From positions 27,138-91,137 of the forward strand of contig JAFYBJ010000057.1 of NCBI GenBank assembly GCA_017540265.1: 64,000 nucleotides of DNA, given 5' to 3'. This document shows, piece by piece, positions 8,997 to 17,717 of the stretch; position 1 is the first letter of the stretch; every line of letters begins with the position of its first letter. Below the pieces are notes generated by a model, which saw nothing but the letters and a program-made list of their open reading frames with translations, did no database searches and was not told where the DNA came from. The position numbers and the translations under genes are program-made. Origin of the DNA: Lachnospiraceae bacterium. Its GTDB lineage: Bacteria; Bacillota; Clostridia; Lachnospirales; Lachnospiraceae.

Positions 8997-11561
8997 ATGG
9001 ATATAAAAGAGGTCATAAAAAAAGCAAACCCGGGAAGTGTGATGTTAAAAGCGCTGTATTGCGCAGTTGTGTTCATCGCATCTCTTTTTATATTAAGTGC
9101 CATAATGAACAGGGGAAATACGGATATGACCGCAGTCATGGAAGAGCCATCATTTCCCGATATCGTATTCGTAAAGAACGGTCTGGAATACAACCGTATG
9201 CACGGATATTCACAGGATATGGACATTGCGATGATGCAGGGAACTGTAACACCTCTTTCGGACGACAGACTCTTAGATATTTATGTCAGGAAGTATGGAA
9301 ATACTATAAAAAGCATAAACTTCACCGTGCGGAATATCGCGGACGGAAGGCTTATTGAAAACAGTGCCGTTACGGAATATCACGAAAATGAAGAGGGGAT
9401 AAGGGCGGATCTTATCTTAAAGGATCTGCTGGAGGAAGGCCGTGAGTATTCGCTTATGGTGACTCTCGTGGGAGAGGACGGAAGAGAATTCGATTACTAT
9501 ACCACGATAATCAAACGTGCGGATCTTTCTGAAGCGGAAAAGCTTGATTTTGTTTATTCTTTTCATAAAAGCACCTATTCAAGAAATGAAGCTGAAGAAA
9601 AGCTGGCAAAATATATGGAAAGCGATGAGACCGGAGATAATACCACCTTAAGCCGGGTGGATCTACATTCAAGTCTTGATCAGCTGGCATGGGGAGTATT
9701 AAAGCCGGAGGAGATCATAAGTCCGGTAGCGTATATTAACGAGATCGATGAAGAGACTGCGGATATAAGGCTTGAGTATGCGGTAAGGATAGCGGATATC
9801 GAGCATAATCCCGAGCTTTTTGTAAGTGAGAGTTACAGGATAAGGCTTGGTGGAGAACGTATATATCTGCTTGATTATGTGAGGGAGTGTGAACAGATCT
9901 TTAAACCGGGCATCAGTGTGATAGCGGGAAATAAGATCGTGCTCGGGATCACGGACAGAGAAGTAGTAATGGCGGAAAATAATGACGGTTCGGATCTTGC
10001 CTTTGTAAATGCAGGCAGGCTGTTTGTCTATGATTCCTCAGATGAAAGTCTTGCATATGTATTTGGGTCACATGACGGAGATATTTCTGACAGAAGGGAA
10101 ACGGAGAGAGAAAACGGTATAAGGATCTGTTCCGTTGATGAGACCGGAAATGTACGTTTTATCGTATACGGATATATGAACCGGGGAAAGCATGAAGGCA
10201 GTATGGGAACCGCGGTCTATTATTATGACAATGTATTGAATACCGTTATGGAAGAAGTATTTATCCCTTATGACGGGGCTTTTCCCTGTCTTGCCGAAAA
10301 TATAAAAAGACAGGTCTATGCCGGATCGGATGGTTTTGTATGCTCATACAGGGATGGCAGTTTTTTAAAGACTGTCCTGGACAGCAATGTAACGGAAGTC
10401 CTTGCGGAAGGTCTTTCGGAAACCGAATTCAGGGCTTCTAAGGACGGAAGCATGGCGGCCTGGGTTGAGGCCGGAAATGCTTATGATGCCGGAGAAATGC
10501 ACATTCTTAACATGGTCACGGGAAGGTCGACGGATGTTAAATCCGAAAAAGGTGAATACATAAGGCCTGTAGGATTTTTCGGGAATGATGTGATATACGG
10601 CATAGCACGTGCCGGGGATATATATGAGGATAAATCCGGAAGAACGGTATTCCCTATGTATTGTTTAAGGATAAAGGGTGAAGACGGCAGTATAAAAAAA
10701 GAATACAGGGAAGAAAATATATACGTGACCGGTATCGAAGAGGGAAGCGGCATGTACAGGTTAAAACGTGTAAAACTTACCGGAAGCCGTTTTGAAGAGA
10801 TCGAAGATGACAGGCTTATGGACAATTCCACACCTGTTTACGGAAAGAATACCGTAGCTCCCGTGGTGACGGATGTTTATGAAACGGTCATCCAGATCGC
10901 GTTAAAAAGAAATGTGTCCATAGACAAACTCCAGTACCCTGAGCCAAAATTCGTGATATTCGAAGGAAACAGGACGGCGGAGCAGAAAAAGAATGAAGCC
11001 GGAAGACAGGGTTTCTATGTATTTAAGAGCGGGGCTGTTTCGGGCCATTACGATATACTCGCGGATGCAGTCGAAAAAAGCATTAATGAAGGCGGTGTAG
11101 TAAGGGATCCGGCAGGCAGGGCGGTGTATATGAAGACGCAGCTGATCGCAAAGAATCAGATAATGGCGATAGAGGCTCCGGGGAGAGCTGCAGAGGGGGC
11201 ATCATACACGGCTGATGACTGCATACGCAGGGTGGCGGCCTTTGAAGGAATAAGGCAGAAGGGTGATGCAAATTCAATGAGCGATAAAAAAGAGGTGCTT
11301 GCGGAATTTAAAGAATCCCTTCCGGAATATGAGATACTGGATCTCTCCGGATGCAGTATGGAAGCGGTGTTCTATTATCTTGCAATGGATATACCCGTGA
11401 TCGCTTTAAAAAACAATGCATATGTTCTCCTTACAGGGTATAATGATACGGAAATAGTTGTATATGATCCCCTGGATGGAAGTCTTTCAAAAAAAAGCCG
11501 CCAGGTGCTTAACGGAGAATTTGAAGATTCCGGTAATATTTTCTTTACATATTTAAGGTAA
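8997..11561 (+). CDS. membrane-anchored protein with C-terminal C39-like domain
   Basis: A protein of about 854 residues. I do not recognise the main body. A transmembrane anchor (residues about 16-38) is followed by a large extracellular part rich in beta-strand-like stretches. It ends in a segment resembling peptidase C39-like domains: ...DLSGCSMEAVFYYLAMDIPVIAL, then NNAYVLLTGYND and YDPLDGS. Where such domains have a catalytic His just before YV(L/V)xxGY, this protein has Ala, so protease activity is doubtful. The ATG at 8997 is preferred over 8949 because the latter lies in the atp terminator. It sits 7 bases before a wall hydrolase gene, so a cell-envelope role is likely. Confidence 0.7.
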   Translation: MDIKEVIKKANPGSVMLKALYCAVVFIASLFILSAIMNRGNTDMTAVMEEPSFPDIVFVKNGLEYNRMHGYSQDMDIAMMQGTVTPLSDDRLLDIYVRKYGNTIKSINFTVRNIADGRLIENSAVTEYHENEEGIRADLILKDLLEEGREYSLMVTLVGEDGREFDYYTTIIKRADLSEAEKLDFVYSFHKSTYSRNEAEEKLAKYMESDETGDNTTLSRVDLHSSLDQLAWGVLKPEEIISPVAYINEIDEETADIRLEYAVRIADIEHNPELFVSESYRIRLGGERIYLLDYVRECEQIFKPGISVIAGNKIVLGITDREVVMAENNDGSDLAFVNAGRLFVYDSSDESLAYVFGSHDGDISDRRETERENGIRICSVDETGNVRFIVYGYMNRGKHEGSMGTAVYYYDNVLNTVMEEVFIPYDGAFPCLAENIKRQVYAGSDGFVCSYRDGSFLKTVLDSNVTEVLAEGLSETEFRASKDGSMAAWVEAGNAYDAGEMHILNMVTGRSTDVKSEKGEYIRPVGFFGNDVIYGIARAGDIYEDKSGRTVFPMYCLRIKGEDGSIKKEYREENIYVTGIEEGSGMYRLKRVKLTGSRFEEIEDDRLMDNSTPVYGKNTVAPVVTDVYETVIQIALKRNVSIDKLQYPEPKFVIFEGNRTAEQKKNEAGRQGFYVFKSGAVSGHYDILADAVEKSINEGGVVRDPAGRAVYMKTQLIAKNQIMAIEAPGRAAEGASYTADDCIRRVAAFEGIRQKGDANSMSDKKEVLAEFKESLPEYEILDLSGCSMEAVFYYLAMDIPVIALKNNAYVLLTGYNDTEIVVYDPLDGSLSKKSRQVLNGEFEDSGNIFFTYLR

Positions 11562-11568
11562 CAGGAAG

Positions 11569-12876
11569 ATGGTGAAAAGATCTTTTTATAAAATACGGAT
11601 TATGGTCCTTGCGCTTGCAGTGGCATCCTTATGCATGTTTAATTCCTATGATTCGTTTGCCGCTCCGGATCCCGATACGGATACATCCGGGCTTGAGGCC
11701 GAAAAAAAGGAAGCGGAGAAGGAACTTAAAGGGATAAAGGCATCCATCGAAGAACTGGCCGCAAAGAAGGCGGATAAAGAAGAGGAGATGGATCAGGTAT
11801 CGGAAGCTCTTACCGAGGTATTGGCATCGATAGAGCAGCTTGATATACAGATAGAGGAAAAGGGAGCGCAGATAGAAGAGACTGCCGTAAGCCTTAATGA
11901 AGCTGTGGAGAAACAAAATGCCCAGTATGAGGCCATGAAGATCCGCATCCGTTATATGTATGAAAAGGGTGATGCGGGATATGCGCAGATGCTTATGGAG
12001 GCCGGAAGTTTCGCAGATATGCTGACAAAGGCTGATTATATCGAGGAGCTTTATGTATATGACAGAAAGATGCTAAGCGATTACGAGCAGTGCGCAAAAG
12101 AGACCGAGGCGTTAAAAAAATGTTTTGAGGAAGAAGAGGAAGCTCTTATTGCTTTAAAGAAAGAGAGCGAGAATGAAAAAGCCAATATGGAAGGAGTGCT
12201 TGCGGAGCTTGAAGAGAGCGCTGCGGCCTATGCCGAAGAGATAGCGGAAGAAAAGGCTGAGGCAGACCGGTATGAGGCAATGATAGCCGCGAAAAACGCG
12301 GAGATAAAGAGACGAAAAGCCGAGGCTGAGCGCAGGGCAAGAGAAGAGGCAAAGCGCAGGGAAGAGGAAAGGAAAAAAGCTGAGGCTGCAAAAAAGGCTG
12401 CGCAGGAAGCCGCAAGAGCCGCTCAGAATGCAAAAGCGGCCGAAAGCTCGGCGAAAGAAGCAAGGGATTCCGGAACTGTGACCACAGGCAGCGGAAGCTA
12501 TGATATATCTTCCATATCTTCTGCAAAAGGAAGTGAGAAGGGTAAGAACATAGCGGCTTTTGCATGCAAATTCATAGGGAATCCTTACGTGCCGGGAGGG
12601 ACCAGCCTTACAAACGGCGCAGACTGTTCGGGCTTTGTATTTTCGGTATACGGTGAGTTTGGGATCAAGGTTCCGCGAACATCTTATGAACTGCGGAGCG
12701 CCGGGAAAGAAGTGTCATATTCGGATGCGCAGCCGGGAGATGTGGTCTGCTATCCCGGTCACGTGGGTATATATATTGGCAACGGCATGATAGTCCATGC
12801 CAGCACTGTTAAGACCGGTATCAAGATATCGAATGCCAATTACAGAGATTTTATAACGATCAGAAGGATAGTCTGA
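11569..12876 (+). CDS. secreted NlpC/P60 peptidoglycan hydrolase with coiled coil
   Basis: 435 residues. A signal peptide (KIRIMVLALAVASLCMF...SFA) precedes a long coiled coil from about residue 40 to 290, organised as in PcsB/CwlO-type hydrolases. A Ser/Gly linker and a C-terminal NlpC/P60 (C40) domain follow. The catalytic Cys is in GADCSGF (C353) and the His in PGHVGIYIG (H398); the domain ends IVHAST. It should cut peptide stems of peptidoglycan. In CwlO/PcsB-type enzymes the coiled coil is controlled by FtsEX, which is not encoded here. It lies directly before an L,D-transpeptidase gene and is paralogous to the hydrolase at 30350. Confidence 0.92.
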   Translation: MVKRSFYKIRIMVLALAVASLCMFNSYDSFAAPDPDTDTSGLEAEKKEAEKELKGIKASIEELAAKKADKEEEMDQVSEALTEVLASIEQLDIQIEEKGAQIEETAVSLNEAVEKQNAQYEAMKIRIRYMYEKGDAGYAQMLMEAGSFADMLTKADYIEELYVYDRKMLSDYEQCAKETEALKKCFEEEEEALIALKKESENEKANMEGVLAELEESAAAYAEEIAEEKAEADRYEAMIAAKNAEIKRRKAEAERRAREEAKRREEERKKAEAAKKAAQEAARAAQNAKAAESSAKEARDSGTVTTGSGSYDISSISSAKGSEKGKNIAAFACKFIGNPYVPGGTSLTNGADCSGFVFSVYGEFGIKVPRTSYELRSAGKEVSYSDAQPGDVVCYPGHVGIYIGNGMIVHASTVKTGIKISNANYRDFITIRRIV

Positions 12877-12877
12877 A

Positions 12878-14290
12878 ATGTCGGAAGAAAATAAAAAAAA
12901 GTTAAAGCCGCAATACATCATACTGATCATAAGCCTTGTCATATTGCTTTTGATATATCTTTATGGAGTTTTCCGTTACCGGGACAGTTTCTTTCCCGGA
13001 ACGTTTATTGACGGAAAAGATTATTCGGGAATAAAAGTACAGGCTGCGGATGAAAGGCGTTATGCAGAGGATCAGAGCTATACACTTTCAATAAAGGGAC
13101 GCGATGGGCTTGCAGAGATCATCAGCGCAAAGGAAATAGGGCTTAAGACTTCTTATTCCGAGAGTATGCCGGAGCTTAAGAAAAAGCAGAATGCTTTTCT
13201 CTGGCCATCCTCATTGTTTAGTGACAGCAGCATAAATCTTATAAAGACTGTAAGTTATGACCGGGCAATGCTTGATAAAAGGGTAGCTGCGATAGAGACC
13301 TTTAAGAATGCAAAGGAACCTGAAGATGCGCATATAGGCGATTATGTGGAAGGATCCGGCGCTTACTCCATTGTAAGTGAAAATGAAGGAAGCGCGGTGG
13401 ATGGGGAAAGGCTTATCGAAGTGCTTGATACATCCATTAAAAACGGCATAAGGGATCTTGATATAGACCTGGCGGGATGTTATAAGACTCCGCTTGTGAG
13501 GTCAACAGATGAGGGACTCCTTAAGGAACTTGAAAAAGTAAATAAATATAAGGATGTTGTGATCAATTACAAATATGCGGAAGCGGTGATCACCATCGAT
13601 TTTGATGAGATACACGCGCTTATCGATGCATCGTCAAATACGGTATCCGTGGATGCAGCAAAGGCAGCGGCTTTTATAGACTCATTTGCAGAAGCTCATG
13701 ATACAAGAGGTGTGAGTGAGAATTTTACCACGGTTTCAGGAGATACCATACTTTTACCAAAGGGAAAGAATTACGGATGGGAGATAGACAGGGAAGCTGA
13801 GACTGCGGCCCTTATAGCTGATATTGAAAAGGGAGGCGTCACCACAAGAGAGCCGTTTTTCTCCTGCACTGCCTGGGCAGGCGGAGAGGATGATATAGGC
13901 GACGACTATGTGGAAGTGAATATGACAAAACAAAAGGTATATCTCATAAATGACGGTAAGGTTGTTTTTGAATCCGACTGTGTGACGGGACTCATGAATA
14001 AGGAAAGGGCCACTCCCGAGGGAATATACGGAATAACCTATAAGAGAAGGAATGCCACACTCCGTGGGCCGGGATATGAATCACATGTTAAATACTGGAT
14101 GCCCTTTAACAGGGGCGTGGGGCTGCATGATGCCCTCTGGAGAGGAAGGTTTGGCGGTACCATCTACATAAGGAACGGATCTCACGGATGTGTGAACCTT
14201 CCGCTTAAATCGGCGGAAACAATATACAATTCCGTTGAAAAGGGATTTCCGGTGATATGTTATTTTGAGCCTGAAAAGGAAGAGGAATGA
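12878..14290 (+). CDS. L,D-transpeptidase (YkuD) with peptidoglycan-binding module
   Basis: 470 residues. An N-terminal signal anchor (YIILIISLVILLLIYLYGVF) leads into an extracellular region resembling two copies of the PG_binding_4 type fold, each about 110 residues. A C-terminal YkuD domain from about residue 345 follows (VEVNMTKQKVYLINDGKVV). The catalytic motif SHGCVNLP contains C438, with an upstream HDALW and GxGYESH region. It forms 3-3 crosslinks in peptidoglycan or attaches proteins to it. The start is one base after the upstream stop, so it is co-transcribed with the NlpC/P60 gene. Confidence 0.92.
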   Translation: MSEENKKKLKPQYIILIISLVILLLIYLYGVFRYRDSFFPGTFIDGKDYSGIKVQAADERRYAEDQSYTLSIKGRDGLAEIISAKEIGLKTSYSESMPELKKKQNAFLWPSSLFSDSSINLIKTVSYDRAMLDKRVAAIETFKNAKEPEDAHIGDYVEGSGAYSIVSENEGSAVDGERLIEVLDTSIKNGIRDLDIDLAGCYKTPLVRSTDEGLLKELEKVNKYKDVVINYKYAEAVITIDFDEIHALIDASSNTVSVDAAKAAAFIDSFAEAHDTRGVSENFTTVSGDTILLPKGKNYGWEIDREAETAALIADIEKGGVTTREPFFSCTAWAGGEDDIGDDYVEVNMTKQKVYLINDGKVVFESDCVTGLMNKERATPEGIYGITYKRRNATLRGPGYESHVKYWMPFNRGVGLHDALWRGRFGGTIYIRNGSHGCVNLPLKSAETIYNSVEKGFPVICYFEPEKEEE

Positions 14291-14291
14291 T

Positions 14292-15716
14292 TTGGGGATT
14301 TTCTTTGAAGAGATAGAAAAACTCTGCGGAAGGGGTGACACACCTTTTCATATGCCGGGGCATAAAAGAAAGATGCTTAAAGAAAGCGGCACTTCGTCAG
14401 CTGAAGCATTTTTTTCGGAATGGTATAAAAGAGATCTTACGGAGATAAACGGGAGTGATGACCTGCATGCGCCGGAAGGTATCATAAAGGAAGCTGAAGA
14501 AAGAGCAGCAGGGCTTTTTAATGCAGAGCACGCATATTTCCTTGTAAACGGCAGCAGCGCAGGCATTCTTGCTTTGTTAAGTGCATATTTAGACCCGGGG
14601 GACTGTTTTATTATGGCAAGGGGTTCCCACGTATCGGCATATAATGCAGTGATGCTAAGAAGGCTTGAGCCGGTGTATGTCTGCGGAGATACGGATGAAG
14701 AAAGCCTTGCGGAGATCTGTCCCGGCAGGGAGATCATTAAGAAGGCGCTTAAAGAACATCCGGATGCAAAAGCCGTATTTATCGTATCTCCCACCTATGA
14801 GGGGTTTTATGCGGATATAAGGGGGATCGCGGAAGCCGCACACGAAAAAAACATACCCCTGTTAGTGGATGCCGCCCACGGAGCGCATTTTGGTTTTTCG
14901 AAACATTTTCCGGAGAATGTTATCTCGGAAGGCGCAGATGCAGCGGTGATAAGCCTGCACAAGACACTTCCCGCTCCCACACAGACAGCGCTGCTTCTTA
15001 CTTCCGGTGTTTTTGACAGAAGAGAAAGATTAAGATATTTCCTTTCCGTATACCAGTCTTCATCCCCATCCTATCTGTTGATGGCAGGAATAGATGAATG
15101 TGTGTCTTTAACGGAAAGATTCGGAACGGATGCCTTTGAAAGCTTTGCGGAAAGGGTAAGGGGCTTAACTGAAAGTCTTAAGTCTTTAGAGAATATAAAG
15201 CTAAAAGGCGCTTATTCGGAAGGGGATAACAGACCTGAGCCCGGGAAGCTTATGCTCATTCCAAAAGATCATTCATCAGGCGCAGAGCTTTCAGCTTACC
15301 TTGAAAAAAAGGGGATAACAGCTGAATTTGCCCTCCCTACTTATGTGCTTTTGATAATAAGCGTTTGCGATGATGATAAGGATCTGAAAAGATTAAGAGA
15401 GGCTCTTCTTGATGCAGATAAGCAAGCAGCTTTCTGGTTAAAAGGTATGAAAAAAAATAACGGATCCAATGCTGCGGTCAGGTATATACCCGGGAAAATG
15501 ATGCCTTTGTGGAAAGCTGCAGAGAGTAAGTCCGAAGAGACAGATATAAAAAGCGCTGAAGGCAGGATATGTGCGGAGTGTGTCTCTGTTTATCCGCCGG
15601 GCAGACCTTTATTCGTTCCCGGGGAGGTATTTGATACAGAGGGGCTTGAACTACTTAAAACAGCTGAAGAAAAAGGACTGAAGATAAAAGGCAGGCTTAT
15701 GGCCGTAAATAAATGA
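14292..15716 (+). CDS. Orn/Lys/Arg decarboxylase family PLP enzyme
   Basis: About 474 residues, the short SpeA/YaaO-type form without an N-terminal receiver-like wing domain. The N-terminal MPGHK motif (FHMPGHKRKM), the DDLHAP segment and the PLP lysine in SLHKTLPAPTQTALL (K224) are present, followed by the YQSSSPSYLLMAGID region. The C-terminal domain has YPPGRPLFVPGE. It probably makes a polyamine precursor (agmatine, cadaverine or putrescine); the substrate cannot be told. Start: TTG 14292 follows GGAAGAGGAATGA at good spacing; TTG 14265, inside the upstream gene, is the alternative. The 3' neighbour is a LysR regulator. Confidence 0.88.
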   Translation: MGIFFEEIEKLCGRGDTPFHMPGHKRKMLKESGTSSAEAFFSEWYKRDLTEINGSDDLHAPEGIIKEAEERAAGLFNAEHAYFLVNGSSAGILALLSAYLDPGDCFIMARGSHVSAYNAVMLRRLEPVYVCGDTDEESLAEICPGREIIKKALKEHPDAKAVFIVSPTYEGFYADIRGIAEAAHEKNIPLLVDAAHGAHFGFSKHFPENVISEGADAAVISLHKTLPAPTQTALLLTSGVFDRRERLRYFLSVYQSSSPSYLLMAGIDECVSLTERFGTDAFESFAERVRGLTESLKSLENIKLKGAYSEGDNRPEPGKLMLIPKDHSSGAELSAYLEKKGITAEFALPTYVLLIISVCDDDKDLKRLREALLDADKQAAFWLKGMKKNNGSNAAVRYIPGKMMPLWKAAESKSEETDIKSAEGRICAECVSVYPPGRPLFVPGEVFDTEGLELLKTAEEKGLKIKGRLMAVNK

Positions 15717-15735
15717 TAAGTGATATGGAGAGAAT

Positions 15736-16674
15736 ATGACATTACAGCAGTTAAATTATGCTATAACGATAGCAGAGGCAGGCTCTATCAATAAGGCGGC
15801 GGAGGTCTTATATGTCTCCCAGCCTTCACTCACCGGTTCCATGCAGGAACTGGAAAAGGAAACAGGTTTTGCTATATTCAGACGAAGCGGAAGGGGTGTT
15901 ACCTTAACTCCGGAAGGTGCGGATTTTCTTCTTTATGCCAGACAGGTAAGCAATCAGTTTCAGGAATTGCAGGATTACCTCGGCAAGTCAAAGAACAGGA
16001 AGAAGAAATTTTCTGTTTCGACCCAGCATTATTCTTTTGCGGTAAAGGCTTTTGTGGAGCTTGTGAAGGAATATGATACTTCAAGATACGAATTTGCCAT
16101 AATGGAGACAAAGACAAAGGATGTGATATCAGATGTGGCAAATATGAAAAGTGAGATAGGGATACTTTACTTAAGTGATTTTAACCGCTCCGCCCTTATG
16201 AAGCTTTTAAAAAACGCGGGGCTTAAGTTCTTTCATATTATTGACTGCCGCCCATATGTTTATCTCTGGTCGGGACATCCGCTGGCGAAAAAAAGTTCCA
16301 TAAGCTTTGAGGAACTGACCGATTATCCCTGTCTTTCTTTTGATCAGGGAGATACCGCATCTTTTTATTATGCGGAGGAGATACTGGGTACGGAAGATTA
16401 TATCCGTACGATAAAAGCCAATGACAGGGCTACCATGTTAAATCTTATGATAGGTCTTAACGGATATACGCTCTGCTCCGGGATAATATGCGAGGAATTA
16501 AACGGGAGCGACTACCTTGCTGTTCCCTTTGATATGGATTCGGTGGAAGCAGACAGCAATATGGAAATAGGTTATATCATCAGATCAAATACTGTGCTTT
16601 CCTCTATCGGAGAGCTGTATATAAAAAAGATAAAAGAATATCTGGGGGAAATAAAAAAGGAGGTATCATCATGA
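15736..16674 (+). CDS. LysR-family transcriptional regulator
   Basis: 312 residues. The N-terminal winged helix-turn-helix covers residues 1-60 (MTLQQLNYAITIAEAGSINKAAEVLYVSQPSLTGSM), with the very typical AAExLxVSQPSLT recognition stretch. The rest is the two-lobed effector-binding domain. The effector is unknown. Unlike most LysR genes it is not divergent from its likely target: its 3' end overlaps the GH5 glycosidase gene by 4 bases, and it follows the decarboxylase by 19 bases. It may control either neighbour. Confidence 0.92.
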   Translation: MTLQQLNYAITIAEAGSINKAAEVLYVSQPSLTGSMQELEKETGFAIFRRSGRGVTLTPEGADFLLYARQVSNQFQELQDYLGKSKNRKKKFSVSTQHYSFAVKAFVELVKEYDTSRYEFAIMETKTKDVISDVANMKSEIGILYLSDFNRSALMKLLKNAGLKFFHIIDCRPYVYLWSGHPLAKKSSISFEELTDYPCLSFDQGDTASFYYAEEILGTEDYIRTIKANDRATMLNLMIGLNGYTLCSGIICEELNGSDYLAVPFDMDSVEADSNMEIGYIIRSNTVLSSIGELYIKKIKEYLGEIKKEVSS

Positions 16675-17675
16675 GAGAATGGAAGGGTTACAGTCACGGC
16701 ATCGATCTGGGAGGCTGGCTTTCCCAGTGCGATCATACAAAAGAAAGGTATGAAAATTTTATAGTAAAGGATGATATAAAGCGTATCAGTGAATGGGGAC
16801 TCGATCATGTAAGACTCCCGGTGGATTATGAGGTGGCTGACGGAGCGCCGGAATATATAGACCGCTGCCTTGAATGGTGCAGAGAATATGGCTTAAACAT
16901 GGTGCTGGATCTGCATAAGACCTATGGTTATTCCTTTGACGAAGGGGAAGGTGAATGCGGCTTCTTTGAATCTGAAGAATATCAGGAAAAATTCTACGGT
17001 ATATGGGAGAAGCTTTCTGAAAGATATAAGGATGTTAAAGAAGGTCTTGCCTTTGAGCTTCTTAATGAGGTTACAAAAAAGGAATACAGCGATGCATGGA
17101 ACCGCATACTTACGGAATGCATAAAAAGGATAAGAAAGACACTGCCGGAAATAAAGATAATAACCGGCGGATATTACAATAACAGCATAGAGGCTCTGGA
17201 AGATCTGGCAATGCCTTATGATGAAAATATCATATATACCTTCCATTGCTATGAACCTCTCATATTCACGCATCAGGGTGCATACTGGATATCGACCATG
17301 GACAGGGCTTTCAGGATACCGGTTGATGCAAGCTATGCACAGCTTGAAGAAGCTTCCGGAAAAAATCTTCCCTATGTGGTGGAAGGTTTTGAAGGATTTG
17401 ATCCGGATAAATCACTGGGAGAGGAATATTTTGAAAGACTTTTTGCAAAGGCAGTACGTGTGGCTGAAGAACGTAATGTACCTTTGTACTGCGGCGAGTA
17501 CGGTGTTATAGATCTGGCTGCGCCTGAAGAATGCCTTAAATGGTACAGTCTGATAAGCAGCGTGTTTAACAAATATAACATAGGCAGGGCTGCATGGAGC
17601 TATAAGGAAATGGATTTTGGTTTTATTGGAGAGCGGATGGAACCGTATCTTAAAGAGCTTGTAAGCTTGCTCTAA
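16671..17675 (+). CDS. glycoside hydrolase family 5, cytoplasmic
   Basis: 334 residues, a single (beta/alpha)8 barrel. The opening GIDLGGWLSQ and the GLDHVRLPVDYE stretch are GH5 hallmarks. The acid/base glutamate lies in FELLNEV (E133), and the nucleophile in YCGEYGV (E276). No signal peptide, so it works inside the cell on an imported beta-glucan or beta-mannan oligosaccharide; which one cannot be told. The ATG overlaps the LysR stop and an AGGAGG lies just before it. No sugar transporter is adjacent. Confidence 0.88.
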   Translation: MREWKGYSHGIDLGGWLSQCDHTKERYENFIVKDDIKRISEWGLDHVRLPVDYEVADGAPEYIDRCLEWCREYGLNMVLDLHKTYGYSFDEGEGECGFFESEEYQEKFYGIWEKLSERYKDVKEGLAFELLNEVTKKEYSDAWNRILTECIKRIRKTLPEIKIITGGYYNNSIEALEDLAMPYDENIIYTFHCYEPLIFTHQGAYWISTMDRAFRIPVDASYAQLEEASGKNLPYVVEGFEGFDPDKSLGEEYFERLFAKAVRVAEERNVPLYCGEYGVIDLAAPEECLKWYSLISSVFNKYNIGRAAWSYKEMDFGFIGERMEPYLKELVSLL

Positions 17676-17717
17676 TTCATAAGCAGGAGTTTTAACGGAT
17701 CATTTTGAGGAGATAGC

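Noticed and set aside
11629-12565. Open frames antisense to the NlpC/P60 coiled coil
   Set aside because: They arise from the repetitive Ala/Glu/Lys codons on the opposite strand.
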